64,000 nucleotides of DNA from Formicarius rufipectus (taxonomy: Eukaryota; Chordata; Aves; Passeriformes; Formicariidae): positions 62,001-126,000 of the forward strand of contig VXAU01001093.1 of assembly GCA_013399695.1 (NCBI GenBank), given 5' to 3'. This document shows, one piece after another, positions 1 through 13,400 of this stretch. The translations under genes and the position numbers were made by a program. A model generated the notes under the pieces. It saw only the letters and a list, made by a program, of their open reading frames with translations, searched no databases and was not told where the DNA came from. Each line of letters starts with the position of its first letter. Within the stretch, counting starts at the first letter, position 1.

Positions 1-760
1 TACTGAATTTTACAGGGCTGCAGACCTAATATATCTGCACTGCCATTGCAACAAGCACTTTCATAGGAATTAAGAGAACGTTTTCCAAAAAAGTGAACTT
101 GTCAGGCACATAAGCTTTATCTAACAAAGAAATAAATGAATCTCAAAGTGTAGATAAATGGATGAGTGAAAGTCCAGGTGGAGGAAAGACTACATGGAGG
201 TAGGAGGGACCATAAATGGACAAATTTTAAAAGAGTAATAATATGAAGGAGACACTTGGCCTAAATGGGACCCCCAGAGGACCATGAGAAAGAAAGTGCC
301 TACAAACTGTGGTGTGGCTTTATGAAGAGGTTTTGGCATGGAATGCAAGCGAGACATGGGAAATGCTGTAAGATGCTCCTAACCAAGGGTTCAGAAATGC
401 GTCTGTAGCAGACTGGCTGCACGTGGTGGGGGGTAGGGAGGCTCTGAGCGGGTTTCACTGGCAGAGAGGTGCCAGCACGCCTCTGCCATTTCTTTACCCC
501 ATTCCATTAACAAAGCTGTGAACTGCGTTGCCTCTTTTGGACAGCGCAAGTAACCACTTTTGCTCATTTTAGCCTGGCCTGAGTGAGGGAGTGGGACAGA
601 GAGGAGCTGAAAGGCCCTGAAGGCCTTGGTCCACCAAAGGGGATAAGGGATGACTGATGGGAACCACTCCAGGTGCACGCTGATTACAGGTACCCTGGAA
701 TTTACGGGGAAAAACATGCTCCAGGTGCAACTAGAGGCTCAGAAACAACTCGGGGCTGGC
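1..760. other. 5' flanking sequence of TNFSF11
   Basis: This is unique-looking, AT-rich to balanced sequence upstream of the CpG island. I see no convincing gene and no recognised repeat. ORFs of up to about 108 codons on the minus strand have no recognisable domains. A TGTGGT core, the consensus of Runx factors, lies at 308-313. RUNX2 sites have been reported in mammalian RANKL promoters, but a single 6-mer is expected by chance, so this is only a candidate. The known distal RANKL enhancers of mammals lie tens of kb upstream and would be outside this window. Confidence 0.5.
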
Positions 761-1102
761 GGGGTTGCCGGGGTGCAGTGCAAACCTGAGCGGGGCTAGG
801 GTGAGGAGGGGGCGCGGGAGCAGGAGCCGGCGGAGGGAGGCGGGTCTGCCTGCGCTGTGTTCATTCACGGAGGAGCGGAGGCGCGGGGAGGAGCGGCACC
901 GACCGCGATCGCCTGGCATCCTGCCCGGCGCTGGCGGGGCAGGGGCTCCGGGAGCAGGGGCGGGACGGACCCGACCCGATCCGGGCCGGCGGGGGCCGGT
1001 CTGCGCTTGGGAAGGGGAGGCGAGGAGGGGGCGGCGGTGATGTGTGTGGCGACGGCGGGCGGGAGCAGGAGGAGGGCGGCGGGGGCGCGCCGCCCGGGGC
1101 TG

Positions 1103-1123
1103 ATTGGCCGCCCAGTTTATAAG
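1103..1123 (+). promoter_or_regulatory. Core promoter: inverted CCAAT and inverted TATA elements
   Basis: ATTGG (1103-1107) is CCAAT in reverse orientation. TTTATA (1116-1121) reads TATAAA on the minus strand, so both boxes are inverted relative to the gene. The pair is about 95 bases upstream of the RANKL start codon. Mammalian RANKL promoters have been described with an inverted TATA box and an inverted CAAT box, and this arrangement matches. A start site about 25-30 bases downstream, near 1145-1150, is inferred. Confidence 0.7.
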
Positions 1124-1145
1124 AAGTGCCTGGCCGGGGTTGTAG

Positions 1146-1214
1146 GGTTGTTTGCTGGCCCTGGGGAGCTCCGTGGAGCCGCCTGTGGAGCAGTCGGAGC
1201 GGAGCGGAGTTGCG
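1146..1214 (+). other. TNFSF11: TNFSF11 5' UTR (inferred)
   Basis: This is a short leader between the inferred start site and the first ATG. Its length depends on the unmapped transcription start. No upstream ATG lies between about 1146 and 1214, so the RANKL ATG at 1215 is the first one a scanning ribosome would meet. The context TTGCGATGC is a weak Kozak match, with no purine at -3 and C at +4. Confidence 0.5.
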
Positions 1215-1452
1215 ATGCGTCGCGCCAGCCGAGACTACACCAAGTACCTGCGCGGCTCGGAGGAGCTGGGCAGCGGCGCCGCCCACGACAGCGCCCCGCC
1301 GCCCCAGCCGCCCCCGCCGCCACCGCCCGCACACCCGCACCCGCCGCCCGCCTCCCGNNNNNNNNNNNNNNNNNNNNNNNNNNNNNNNNNNNNNNNNNNN
1401 NNNNNNNNNNNNNNNNNNNNNNNNNNNNNNNNNNNNNNNNNNNGGGGCGCAG
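1215..1452 (+). CDS. TNFSF11: TNFSF11 exon 1: cytoplasmic tail and (missing) membrane anchor
   Basis: The start ATG at 1215 is chosen because the first 19 residues follow the conserved RANKL N-terminus. They are followed by a Pro-rich, His-containing tract (about residues 28-46) ending PPASR just before the gap. Mammalian RANKL has a comparable Pro-rich cytoplasmic tail. The hydrophobic signal-anchor that should follow is hidden by the 86 N at 1358-1443. After the gap, GCG CAG codes Ala-Gln, matching the conserved end of this exon, and is followed by the donor GTAAGC at 1453. With the gap taken as exactly 86 bases, Ala-Gln is not in frame with the ATG, so the gap length or its edges must be wrong. 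Confidence 0.9.
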
Positions 1453-4400
1453 GTAAGCGGCCCCTCCGCGGGCGCCCACAGGCGGCGGCAGGCGAGGGTG
1501 CGGGGCCGGCGGGGGAAGTGCGGCTGCCTCGCACCTTTCGGGGGAGGGGAAGGCCCTCGTGTCGGTGCGATTGAGGCGATTATTAAAAGAAAAATACCAA
1601 CCAACCAAACAAAAAAAACCCAACAAGCCCAAAAACGTCAGAAAACACCTTTATGTGTCTCTGAAGTTGGTCCACCTTGGTGGCTCCCAGTGCTCTGCCC
1701 AGCTTGAGCTGTCCCCTGGTCGCTGGAGCTGCTCAGCCCGATGTAGCGCTCTGGGCTGTGGGTGTGTGTTGGGGCACAGAGATGCTCAGAGAGGTTCGAT
1801 ATGAGGGGTGCCCGAGTCGGAAAACAGCTTGATAATGATCCTTCACCTTAAGTCTTGCAAGGCTTTGGGTTTTAGTGGCCTGCTTTCAGTTTTCTACTGG
1901 AGGAATTTGGCATAGCTGAGATCTTGGGCTGCCATGGATGTTTGATCAGCGGGAGAAATGGTTTTAAAGAAAAAAAAGTCAACAAGCAACACCACGTGGG
2001 GTGGTTTGTGTCTCAGGCTGTGCAGCAGCACTGCGGAGGAGCAGGGTGTGTGTGCTTGCAGGCATCGGCCAGAGGTGCCCGCTGCAGCTCAGGAGCTTTT
2101 TCTGGGGTTCTGGGAATTTCTGGGAATCTGGGAGAGCTGCCCCTCACCTGCCAGGCCACAAGCCTGACAGGGGATGCTTCAGAAGACGCAGCGCTGCGTG
2201 CGGGAAGGAGCACGGTGAGGTCTCACTGTGGAGAGAGATAAGGTGATGAGTGGTTAGGCTTTCGAAGAGATGAGGAGCCCGCTTCTTGGAAATGGCCCGG
2301 CTGCCTGGATTCTCTCGCCTCTGCATCTATTACCCTGCAAGGCTGAACCCCCTCAGAGGAAGTGGGGAGCTGCCAGCTAGTCGCTTCTCATGGAAGCAGT
2401 GCTTCTGTTGAGTATACTTTTCATTTGAACTCAGCAGAGAGTGGAAATCTGCTTCTTTCGGTTTACTTTCTAGGTAGAGGTGCTTGATCTTCATGTAGCA
2501 GGCTGGATTTCTTAACAAAGTGCACTCCGAAAGCAGATGTTGCACAAATGTGTACCCACTTGAACAGATGAATGACTATCAAATATACAGTAGCACTGCT
2601 GATCATTTATTATGCAGACCGTTTCCTATTTTCTTACTGACTATGGCTTTGTGCTTTCCACTTCTACAAAATTAAAATGGAGCAGCAGTGCAGTACTTAG
2701 TTAATCATAACCTGTGTACTTCAGAAGAGTAACATTTAATTTCTGGGACTCAGTGTAAAGTAGCTTAAAGCTATTTGTTTGCTTGACAGTTGAATAAATG
2801 AATGCCTACTTCAACTTTTGACAGGGAATGTTTTTCACTCCAGATGTTCATGAACTTGAAAAGACATTCTTGTCAAAACATAGCTGAGAGATGCACAGAT
2901 ATGCATTGATTAGTGGGCTAGAGAGCCATTGCAATCAAAACAGCACATCAAAGTTATTAAGCCCCTTATTAAGGACTCCCTTTTCATAGGTGCATGTCAG
3001 TGCTTCACAAAGGGTAAAAAGAACCATAATGGCTATTTCTTTTCTGCTTCCGTCATTTAAAAAATCGCGTGGTCCAGTTTTATTTCTGCATTTGGCAGCT
3101 TAATTGTCTTGCTGGTTTCTTCTTCCTGTAGATTTGGAATAGTGCTGTTGCATGGAGTCCTTTGTTGACTTGAATTTGCAAAACATCTAAAAGAGGTGAT
3201 ATAGCTCAGTGTAGACTTGACTGAAGTCATCTCCTAAAAAATTTCTAATGGAGAAAATATCATAACTGGAAAATAGATTAATACGTATGCCTTTGAAGTA
3301 AGGACACAATTCACAGTAATAAGATATGGTAACCATATTTTTTCACCATTTCTAGTTGTGAAATAAGATAGATGGAAAAATGCAGTAGGTCCTGCAAAAG
3401 TTATTATTTCACACTTTTCAAAATTCTTTTGTTTATATGAGACATGATAGGACCTCTTTCTTTTGGAAACATTTCTTTCAAGGTTGGTTGTATTAAGGTA
3501 TCTCAATCTGGCTTTTTCAGTGCAAATTTCATCTATCTAAATTTGTACTTTAATAAGAGAACTTAAGTTTTGTGGCTTATTTTGTTAAAATAGAAGATGT
3601 TAGTAGAGAAGCTGTGCATCAAAAGATTTGAATTGTTTGTGAATTAACCAAATGTGAAATAGAAAGATTTGACTGATATTTGACTGTAGGCTGATACTAA
3701 GAAATTATACATTTTATGAGCTCTTTAAAACCCTAGCTAAGAGTCTGAATAAACTCTGACTCAGTTTTACCGTACACATTTTGTCTGTATTTGCATAAAA
3801 TCATTTGGGCTGTATCATGACACATATAAGCTGAGACAGTAGTTGAGGTTTTGGTTTTTCCTTAGTTTTGTTTATTTTGTGGCTTGAGCATTTGGAATTT
3901 CACAAGACACATAACTAAGACTGACACTAGGTTTTCACGGGTAAACACATGTTTGTGGCCCAGAAATAATGCAGTGCAATGCAAGTGAGACAATGAGCTG
4001 GTATGTCGAAAAAGAAAGGAAAAAAACCCAGAGAATTGAATTTTACCCATGTTCTCGTAATGATGTTCTGAAATGTAAAAACATTAGGATGTTCTGACTT
4101 TGCTTTTTAGCCTATCCAGAGCAGTGTACTGAATCCAAGAAATTAAACAATAACTAAATGTCTGAAGCATTTGTTTTTCTCATACTTTATGAGGAATATT
4201 TGCTCATTATCTATAAATTGCTATGAAATTTTATTTAGATACTCAGAGCAGCTGGAAATCATCACTCAGGAGAGACTCATGCATAGCATGTGGAATGAGA
4301 GCAAAGTATTTTATTTAAATTCCACTGGTAAATGCAGAAATATACTCTCCAAAAGCTAAGCTTTTGTTTCTGGCCCATTTCCTTAGTGCACCTAGATCAT

Positions 4401-7400
4401 GAAAGAGTAGGAATTTGGTCTAACAGTGACTGAACTAGAGGGCACTGGAACAAACCAGAAGTGCTCAGATCTGGATCTGGGGGCTGGGTGTCTAACTCCC
4501 ATAGTTTAACCTAGGGCTCCAAGAGTATGCATTTTTCCCATTAAAATAAAGTCTATACAAATGTTAAGTTCTCTACCATATTGAAGAGTTCACACTTGAA
4601 TAAATGGAGACCTGGAAGTCAGATATTTATTATTTCATGCCTTTGTGAAACTCTTACTTTCACTGTGGTATGTTTTTAGAAAATTACCTTTTGAGACTTC
4701 ATCTAAAGTTTTGTGTGCATTGTAGAGCAGTGGCTGACAGAAAAAACAGCTTGATCGGAGTTGTTGGCATTTTTTTGGATGCCTTTTTGATGGTTGTGAG
4801 AGATCATGGAGTGCAAAGCGATATTTGGTAGTCTGGAAAGGGGTTTAAGTTTGAAAATAAGGTATAAATGTTAAAGGAATAAGTGATACTGTAACATTGC
4901 ATAGTTGATGCAAAAATTGAATAGTAAAGGTGGCTGAAATGTCTTTTAAAATGAAACTGAATCTTTTTTACATCAGAAAATTGGTTCTTAATTCTGTAAA
5001 TTCATTTGATCTCACCCACTATGCTGGAATTTATTTTGGCTGCCCTGAATTAGGTGAAGAGAGTCCAGAAATGGAACCAGAATGATGAAAGATGATGAAA
5101 ATCAAGTGACCCTGAACAGTTTGATCTAATTTCAAGGTCAGACACAATAGATAGAAAAAAGTAAGCTGAACACTCCTCTCTTTAGATAGTGTAATTCCTC
5201 TAGGACATTTAGGTTACTTCATGTGTTATAAGGCTTTCTCTATTATTTTAGTTTGCATCTTGATCTTTCTTGCAGGTATTAAATCTTTAGGACTTTATGC
5301 TGAAGGTCTCTGCCCTGCGAGTTAGCAAGCTGCTTCCTGTAGATCATTCTGGTATTTCATAATAATTTTCTTCTGTTTTAGGAGTTCTTCTCAAAACATC
5401 TTTGAAAGCTTTTCTGTGCATTGCTTCTTGCGCACAGTTTTGATTTCAGTGCCTGGTAATGCTTATCTACTGCCGTGGCAGTTCAGTATGCATTCTTTGT
5501 AAAGATGTAAGATACAGGATTTCTGAGAATGCCTTTTCAGACAAGTGAGCTAATTTTCATAGTTAAATGAAAACTGTGTATTATTTGAAAAACTGAAGAG
5601 CAGCAGGTAGGTTAGCTAGTCCCAAGATCAGAGTTTCACCTTATCTAACAGTAAATCGCTAGAGACTTGCACTTTGTCAGGATGGGCTGCACAGCTCTAA
5701 CTCGCTGAAGGTATCAATGTTTCCACTGAACTTTCAGTCTTTTACCTGTAGGCATGGCGATACTGGCTTTTTGTCTTAGGCCTTCAGCAGATAAACTGTG
5801 ATCTAAGCAAGTGATTCTCTACAATCTGCAGTTACTGTTCTGGCTCAGTGTTGTGTGACACATTTGGTGATTGCTGGTGGGTGATATCTCTTTAAGTCTA
5901 TGCTGGCATGATTTGTCATGCTGGATGCTCAGGCCTATACAAATTTTATGATCTTTGTGCTGTAAGACTTGGTTTTCTTGTGTGCTTTTCAGAAGATGTG
6001 TTTTAATAAATCCAAAACTGGGACAATAATCTGACTAGTAGAATTACTGACAAAATGAGTATCTACTGGCAGTTATTTGCGGTAACTTTCTATCATCCAT
6101 TCTCTGATCTGTGTGGAGAAGACTCAGGTGCTCAGATCCTGTTGGAGACCCTCATTCCTTCAGGTCTCTAACAACCCCAACATAAGAGGTTACATCTGAA
6201 ATAATGGATCCTATTTTGGGTCCCTCAGTACCGTATCAGAGGCATATCAACAAACCGGAAAGAGTCTAGCAGCAGACTGCTGTGATAGGTAGGGTCTGTG
6301 GTGTGTGAAAGAATGGAGAACTTCATTCTTTGGACCTAACAAAGAACAGGCTAAGGTGAGGTCAGCTAATCACTATTTTTAGCTACCTAAATACATTCAG
6401 GTTCTTCAGAAGTGCACAGCAAAAACAAGAGGCACGGTCATAAATTGCAGCAAGCAGAGCTGCAGCTGGGCATCAAAGCCAGGGGTTTTTACACACTAGA
6501 AGTGGTAAGGTTTTGGAACAGTTTTTCCAGAGAAGTTTAAAGTCTCTGTTGGTGGACATTCCCCAAAGCTTATCTAGACAAGGCCTTAACCCACCTGACC
6601 TAAGTTACAAGTTGGTCCTGCTTCAAGCAGCGGGCTGGACTAGAGACCTGCAAAGGTACCTCCCAGCCCAAGTCATTCTGCTACCTTTTAGTAGCTATGG
6701 GTAAACATTTTGTGCCTTTTTTTTTTTTTTTTTTTTTTCTTTTTTCAGTTTACAGTTGATTTTCTGAGTTCTGAATACTAGTGGAACATATTGTGAGAGA
6801 TGCTCTTAGGGTGAAGTTTTACAGTTGTTTAAAGCTAGTACTGCCTTCCTGCCATTTCATTCTGTGCCTATCCCTGTACTGGCTCCAATGCTTGTCTGAT
6901 ACTTGGAGTGAGTGTTTTTGGAGTGCTAATCTTTCAGGAAATAAGGTCAGCAAAAATTTCTCCCTGTTTATTGATTTAGAGGAGGAGACTGAAACCCGTT
7001 AATTAAATTCTGTGGTGAAGGTGCTGAGAGCACAGAGGGGCTAGTTTAGATCTGCCTAAGCAGTTACTGAATCTGCACTGCACTAAATGACTTCAGAAGG
7101 CATTAGTGTAGGTTATAATGCTTAATTCATAGAGCTGTAATGGCTGTATGCAATTTCGCTTTTGGATTTAGCTGTGTCAGGCCATCATAGGAAAATATTA
7201 CAGCCTCTAAACCATTCTGTAACTCATCACTATCTGCTTTACTCAAAGCAGTGGCATCTTCTGATCTTCAGGTGAACCTTTTATGACCTGTTTCATTCCA
7301 AGGGTGACCGGGACAGATAAACCCAGGTGACAGAGGCTGGCATTGTTCTGAATGAATCAGGCAAACAATTTCCATAGGAAGACTTCAGCAGAAGGATGGA

Positions 7401-10400
7401 GAAGGAGGAGGCAGCATTTGGTGTGCTGCTATCTGTGCAACAAATGCTTGTCCTCCCTGTGGGCCTGTTGGATGTCTGCCTGGCTGGTGTAGACTTAAAT
7501 TCAGCTCTATAATCCTAACCTTCTACTCTTTAACTCTGTTCTTTTTTAGGGTTAAGGAGTTGAATTTATGTTCATGTGAACAAATGATATAGCATGTTTG
7601 ATTCAGTCGGGCTGTTTTGTATTCTGCAAACTTCCTTTTGCTGTTCTGTTGTGTTAAAGGAAATGGAACACTCATTAGGCACTATCTACAATGTCTTGGT
7701 ATCCCTGCATTGCAATTATAAATAATGTATTACCTGTTGCAATTCTCAGACAAAATTGTTTCTTCCACCTAATTAGAAAGATAGAAGTAAATGTCCTTTA
7801 ATAGGCTGGTTGGTACAGTTAGAGAACTTGGACAAGAGTTTGAGAGCATAAACCCTACTTCAAGCGCAAAGTAAAAGAATAAATACAAGTTGAGAGGAAC
7901 TGCTGAGAGTCTCAGGCCATCTCTGAAAGATTGTTTTTAATATCTCTGGAGTTTAAAGGATATGGAGTATGAGAAGAGAGAGTGAAATGGTTTAATTTAT
8001 GTATTTATGTAATTAAACTCTGCCGAGGGACAATCCTAATGCTTGGAATAGCCTTCTAATTTATCTAACAGATAGAATTCAGGATTTTCAAGCATGCTTG
8101 ATTCAGTCATAAAGCCTGATTGCTAAAAATGTCTTGCAGATGCTCTAAGCTTATCAATCTTGGTCCAACGAAACAGAGGTGTTTTGTGGTGCAGTTTAAT
8201 CATCTTTTGGGCCTTCTGACTTTTGCTGTCTTGGTGACTCATGTAGCAATATCTCTTACCACAGTCTTAGTTTAGTCCAAGCCAGAAATTAAGCCCCATG
8301 CAGCTGCTTGTGCACTCTTGTGATGGAGTTGGGGGGAGAATTGGAAAAGTGAGAAAACTCATGGGTGGAGATAAAGTTAATAAATAAAGCAAAAGCTGCA
8401 CACACAAGGAAAGCAGAATAAGGAATCCATTCACCACTTTCCATGAGCAGGCAGATGTTCAGCCATCTCCAGGAAAGTAGGGCCCCATCACATGTAATGA
8501 TGACTTGGAAGACAAATACCATCACTCCAAACATTATCCCCTTCTTTTTTCTTCCCCCAGCTTCTTATGCTATAGGGTGTTAAATATCCCTGTAGTCATT
8601 TGAGGTCAACTGTCCAGTCTGTGTCCACTCCCAGTTCCTTGTGCACACCCAGTCTACTCAGTGGTGGGGTGGGGTGAGAGGTAGAAAAGGTCTTGACTCA
8701 TGTCGGCACTGCTCAGCAGTAACAAAAGCATCTGTTATCAACACTTTTCAGCACAAATCCAGAATACAGCCCCATACCAGCTACTGTGAAGAAAATAAAC
8801 TCTATCCCAGTCACGATAGCATACCCACAAAATAGTTTCAGTGATAGCTGGCTGATAGCTTCACTGATATAGTCTCAGAGGAAACTTCTGTTTCTCCTCT
8901 TGAAAATCATAGAATCAGCTGCGTTGGAAGAGACCTCCAAGATCATCAAGTCCAACCCTTGATCCAACGCCACTGTTATTACTAAATCATGGCACTAAGT
9001 GCCACATCCAGTCTCAGTGATGTGCTGGGTGTTGTACATACTTTCCCCAAGTTTCTCTACTTCATTTTAGAAACAGTAGGCTTTAGAGGAAGGATGACTG
9101 TGTATATTTCCTGCTAAAATAACTGTGATATTGCACTGTGCAGTTGAAAAATGGAATTCAGGATTATTTATTTTACTGTAAGAGTGGGATTTATCTTTAG
9201 CTTTTGAAAGTCGCATACCTAGTTTAAGCTAATGAACTAGGCAGCACCAGAATATAATTAATTCTCTTGTCTCACATGTTTGTTGATAAAATAATTCTCC
9301 ATGTTTGGAACTTTTTCTCTTTTTTTTTTTTTTCACAGTGAAAATGTAGATAATAAACTTAGCCAGGTGCCAAACTTGGATGATTGAAAAGTGCCCCTTA
9401 CACTTAGAACTGTGGTTGTGCTTATTTTTTTGTTTTGTTTTGTTTTTTTTTCCAGATGGACCCTACTAGAATTTCAAAAGAACATGCACACTGTGTCAGA
9501 ACACTTTTTGGACATCAAGAAAGTACAGATTTGCATGATGCATCTTTTGAAAGTCAAGAAGCAAAGTTAATGCCAGAATCATGTAGAAATATGAAACAGG
9601 CTCTCCAAAGGGCTGTGCAGAAGGTAAGTGGCACAGACCATGTGTTCCTTTCTTTCATTGTTCTGTTGATTTTAAAGCAATTTTTCCAACATCTGTATTC
9701 AGAGGCAGGTTCTATAAGTTATTTTCTGGTGTTCAAATAACACCTGAAGTTTAATCCAAGATCATGTTGTGTTTGCTCATTGACCTGGTAGTGGCTACCG
9801 AATTCTGTGTTTAAACACATTTATTTTATTTCTTTTAAGAAAACTTGAAGTCATACTGAGAGAATTGACTACAATGAGTTGGTTATCCATTCTGACATTT
9901 GGATGGGCCTGAATGGTAGTCATTTATGCTCATACTTGTATAGGTTTGCCAACACTTCGAATGGTCCTTAAAAAAGATGGTTCCTCACTTTTTCAAAGCA
10001 ATATTCCTGTTTCTGACAAGGTGCTCCTAAGTCAAGTTTATCAGCAAGTAAAATATTGTCTTAAAGGCAAAGGAGATAGCATTTGCTTTTGCTTCTTACT
10101 CTTTCTGCAGCCCAGAGTGAGGGATAGTGTTCCCTTTTTTCTTCTCAGTTTGCCAGTTCTCTATTCTGGGCAAACCATTCTCAGACTGACAAAAGAACTA
10201 CTTTGCCATAGCGTGATAAATGGGCAGTCTTATGCAGCAGTTGAGAATGAGGTCTTACTCCCAAGCACAAATAGCAGAAGTAGTCAGCCCCAATGAAGAA
10301 GCCTAGGCAAGCAGGATATATGTTACAATCCCCTGTTACTGCAGTTACTGCCTTTTATCTCTTTTTTTTGTTCATGATAGTGTTTAGTGCTAATTATAGG

Positions 10401-13400
10401 CTGTTTAACAGATGAATGTCTGCTGTGGTACTTGGTTTTCCTGGCTTATCAGGTCCATTAAAACTTTACTACTTCACATCTGCATAGGACTGGCAGTTTT
10501 TGATTAAGGGTATTACATTGGAGTTGAGTTGAACTCACATACATTTTTAGAGTATTTGAGTTAAATTTATAGCATTTTAATTTTGCTAATGTAATGTTTG
10601 CTTTTAACAGAGAACCCTGAGTGACAGATCTCTTTGAGAACGAAACACAAACATGGGAGCATGTCTTGTCCCTTTTGCTAGCCACCTCCTTTTAAAGCTT
10701 AAGGGGAAGACAAACAGTTAAGTCTGTAGGATTAGTTCTTTCATCCTGCGTCTTACAGAGACTCTCATACTACCCCTACATCTGTGCTGGTACTAGGCTG
10801 CTCATTCATGTGACTCCCATGACAGAGTAAGGAGCTTGTTACAGTAAGTCAGTGAGAAGCTGTGTATTCTGGTCATTTGCTGCTGGTTGCTCAACAAAAG
10901 CATTGGCTTTAGTTGAGGCTGCGTATCTTTCCAATCTGGATAGAAGTTAAATGCTGCAATGTCCGTGGCTAGGATAAGTAGTGAGTAGGGATAACTCTTC
11001 TGGCTGTTGACCATTAGTTTGAGAACAATAAAATTGCCCTTGCCAAAGTAATTAGATTCTGAATTTCCTTTGAATGCAACAGAGTGTATTAAGCAGCTGC
11101 ACCAGTGTTCTAGATGCTTAGTCATCTTATATCTATGACAGAGAAAAAAATAGATAGGAAAATGATCACCTGAGGCTATGTTTGCATCTTTTTGCTATAT
11201 CAGAGAAGTGAAAGTAACAATATCAGGCAGAATTATAGTTTATCATGATCTGTAAGCTCTTCCTTTCATTAGCCCTGCTACAGTGAAGAGCAGGGATACA
11301 GCTGAAGCTTATTTGCAGTTGTATTAGTCCTCTGTGTGTGGGAATGCAGCAAATGCGACCTGAAAGAGGTTTCCTATTGTTTGTGCTTTCTTCACTTTCC
11401 TGAAGGAGAATGTAACCTGTGTGGGTTTTAAAAACCAGTATCCTTGCTTGAACTGGCAGCCTGTTCAGTAGCTAAAATGGAACACTTTAAAATACCATTT
11501 TTGTTTTGTGATTTTTCACTATATTGTCTTTTGCAATTCAAGTTGTTCTGGAAATGAAAATAGACAACTTGTTTTTGCTCGGGTTTATAGTCTGTTTACA
11601 TCTTCTAGCTTACCACACCAGTTCTCATCTGTTTTCTTTACACACCTGTAGACCTAGTGCTTAAATCTAAAGCAGGGATTGGTGTTGAAAATGAAAGTGC
11701 GAAAACCACTGTAGTAGAGCTGCAAGGTCAGGTCTAGAAATATTTATCTCCTGAAAAAAATAGAAAAGATTTTCTTCTAATCAAAATCTAATGATCAATT
11801 TCTTAACATATTCCAGGGTAAAATTTCTACTTAAGGAACAGCTTACTAAGTAGAAAGCACATTTTCAGTGTTGTAAACTTCCAATCAGACAAATAATACA
11901 GTTTCCTAGCCTGTTTACTTAATTTTTTTTTCCATGTAACCCTAAAAACTTTTTGGCAGTCCAGATGCACTAACCACAGTCCTTATGAAGTCTGTTATGA
12001 GCCTGAAGTAGAAAGGACTACAAACATATCTTTGGTCAATCCATAAGTAACTTTCCTTGGCAATACTCCCAGCTTCTGGCAGCTTGGGGAGTTCAGGCAT
12101 AAGCTAGTCTTCCCACATGGCAACAGAGTGCTTTTCTAGACCTCCAGGGCAGTACTTATAAAGAGGTCTATATGCTTAGCAGACATTTACAGTGCACATA
12201 ATTATGAACCAAGTAAACGTTTCACAAGTGATTGCTATAAGTTGTTAAAATTTCACCGTTTCCATCCTACAATCTTACATGGCTTTTTTTTTTAAGCAAT
12301 AGACTACTCATTTGGATAGAGGTTGTATTGCTTGTCTCCATGCTACAGTCTGATGAGTATTGGTTTGTGTACTTTCTATTTCACTTCCTGATTAACATTC
12401 TTCAAATTGCTGAATTTCCTGCAAGAGAATCAGATGCTTCTTCCTGGTACTTAGCTGTTCTTAAAGCACTTGGATAGTAAAAAAAAATGTGTATAATGAA
12501 GCTTTAAGATCACAGCTGAGAAGATTCATGAATGTACAGAGAACTTATCTTTTTATTGGTTTCAGAGGGCTACTTAGAGATACTCAGAGTAGATACTGAG
12601 GTACTGTAAAAACCAAAGGAGATGAAAAACCTTGCATAAATATCATGTGTTCAAGTGTAGCCTTGTCTCTGCATCCTTAACATTGGATATAACTTGAAAA
12701 ACAAGAGTTATTTTTGCTTTGAACATGCTGAGATGCTAAGGGTAAAACCTGCAACCTTTTGAGATGCGAAAAAGAGCAGTCCCTGACTTTCCAGGCACTT
12801 AAAGCATGATTTTTAGCTTTAAAATGTGAGCCTCTTAATGGCATCTTACATTTTCTGGATGAAGGGAAGACATGTTTTTCAATTTTGTGACTACTTGTCT
12901 GTTGTTTGAACAGTGACTGTATGAAGGAGGATGGAATGTGGGAACCAGGACAGTAGAATTGATGTGGTGTGTAGTGAGCAAATTACACAAAGGTGTACAA
13001 GTGCAGCTTTTCATGAGACTAACAGTGGTGTAATTTTTGTGTACAGTTTTGCTAAAAATAACTGAACAGTTTGGTATCATACACAGTTCTGTGGATGGCA
13101 GTCTTAAGAGAAATCACTGGTTATATTTTGTCAGTAGTTTTTGGCCATTATAGCAGTTTCTTAGTCACAGGCTCTGTTGAGCTGTTTCTCTTTCCTTAAT
13201 GGGAGTCTACATTCTGATTAAGTATAAGATGCTTAAAGAAATTCAGGTCCTAAAAAAATGCAGTTGATACTTTAAAGATTTGAGGAATTGTAACTCTTAA
13301 TTCCTTGCAGTGAAAATACCAGACGGTTTTTATAATCCCATTAAGAAACTATCTTTAAACATCTGGATATCTTCAAATACCCAGTGAAAAATGTCCCCCA

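Larger units (their letters stand above)
760..1560. promoter_or_regulatory. CpG island over TNFSF11 promoter and exon 1
   Basis: GC content and CpG density rise sharply at about 760 and fall at about 1560, where the sequence becomes A-rich. Many GGCGGG/GGGGCGG-type GC boxes of the Sp1 class lie in 780-1100. The island covers the promoter, the 5' UTR, all of exon 1 and the first 100 bases of intron 1. The N gap at 1358-1443 lies in its most C-rich part, typical of sequencing dropout in avian GC-rich first exons. The borders are judged by eye. Confidence 0.8.
1453..9455 (+). other. TNFSF11: TNFSF11 intron 1 (8003 bp)
   Basis: It runs from donor GTAAGC after exon 1 to a long T-rich tract and CCAG acceptor before exon 2. 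It is mostly unique AT-rich sequence. It contains a diverged CR1 fragment at 6420-6682 (+), a T-run at 6717-6746 and a CR1 tail at 8906-9015 (-). Short ORFs of up to about 105 codons in it show no recognisable domain. First introns often hold regulatory elements, but none can be called from sequence alone here. Confidence 0.85.

Noticed and set aside
857..1632. Several long overlapping ORFs on both strands across the CpG island (up to 247 codons)
   Set aside because: They arise from high GC and from N being read as open. Only the frame starting at 1215 matches a known protein, RANKL.
6717..6750. Strong-looking splice acceptor (poly-T then CAG) in intron 1
   Set aside because: Simple T-run; no exon with a donor and reading frame follows, and exons 1 and 2 already join in phase.
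9913..10296. 127-codon ORF in intron 2
   Set aside because: No domain, no splice context and composition like the intron; probably chance.
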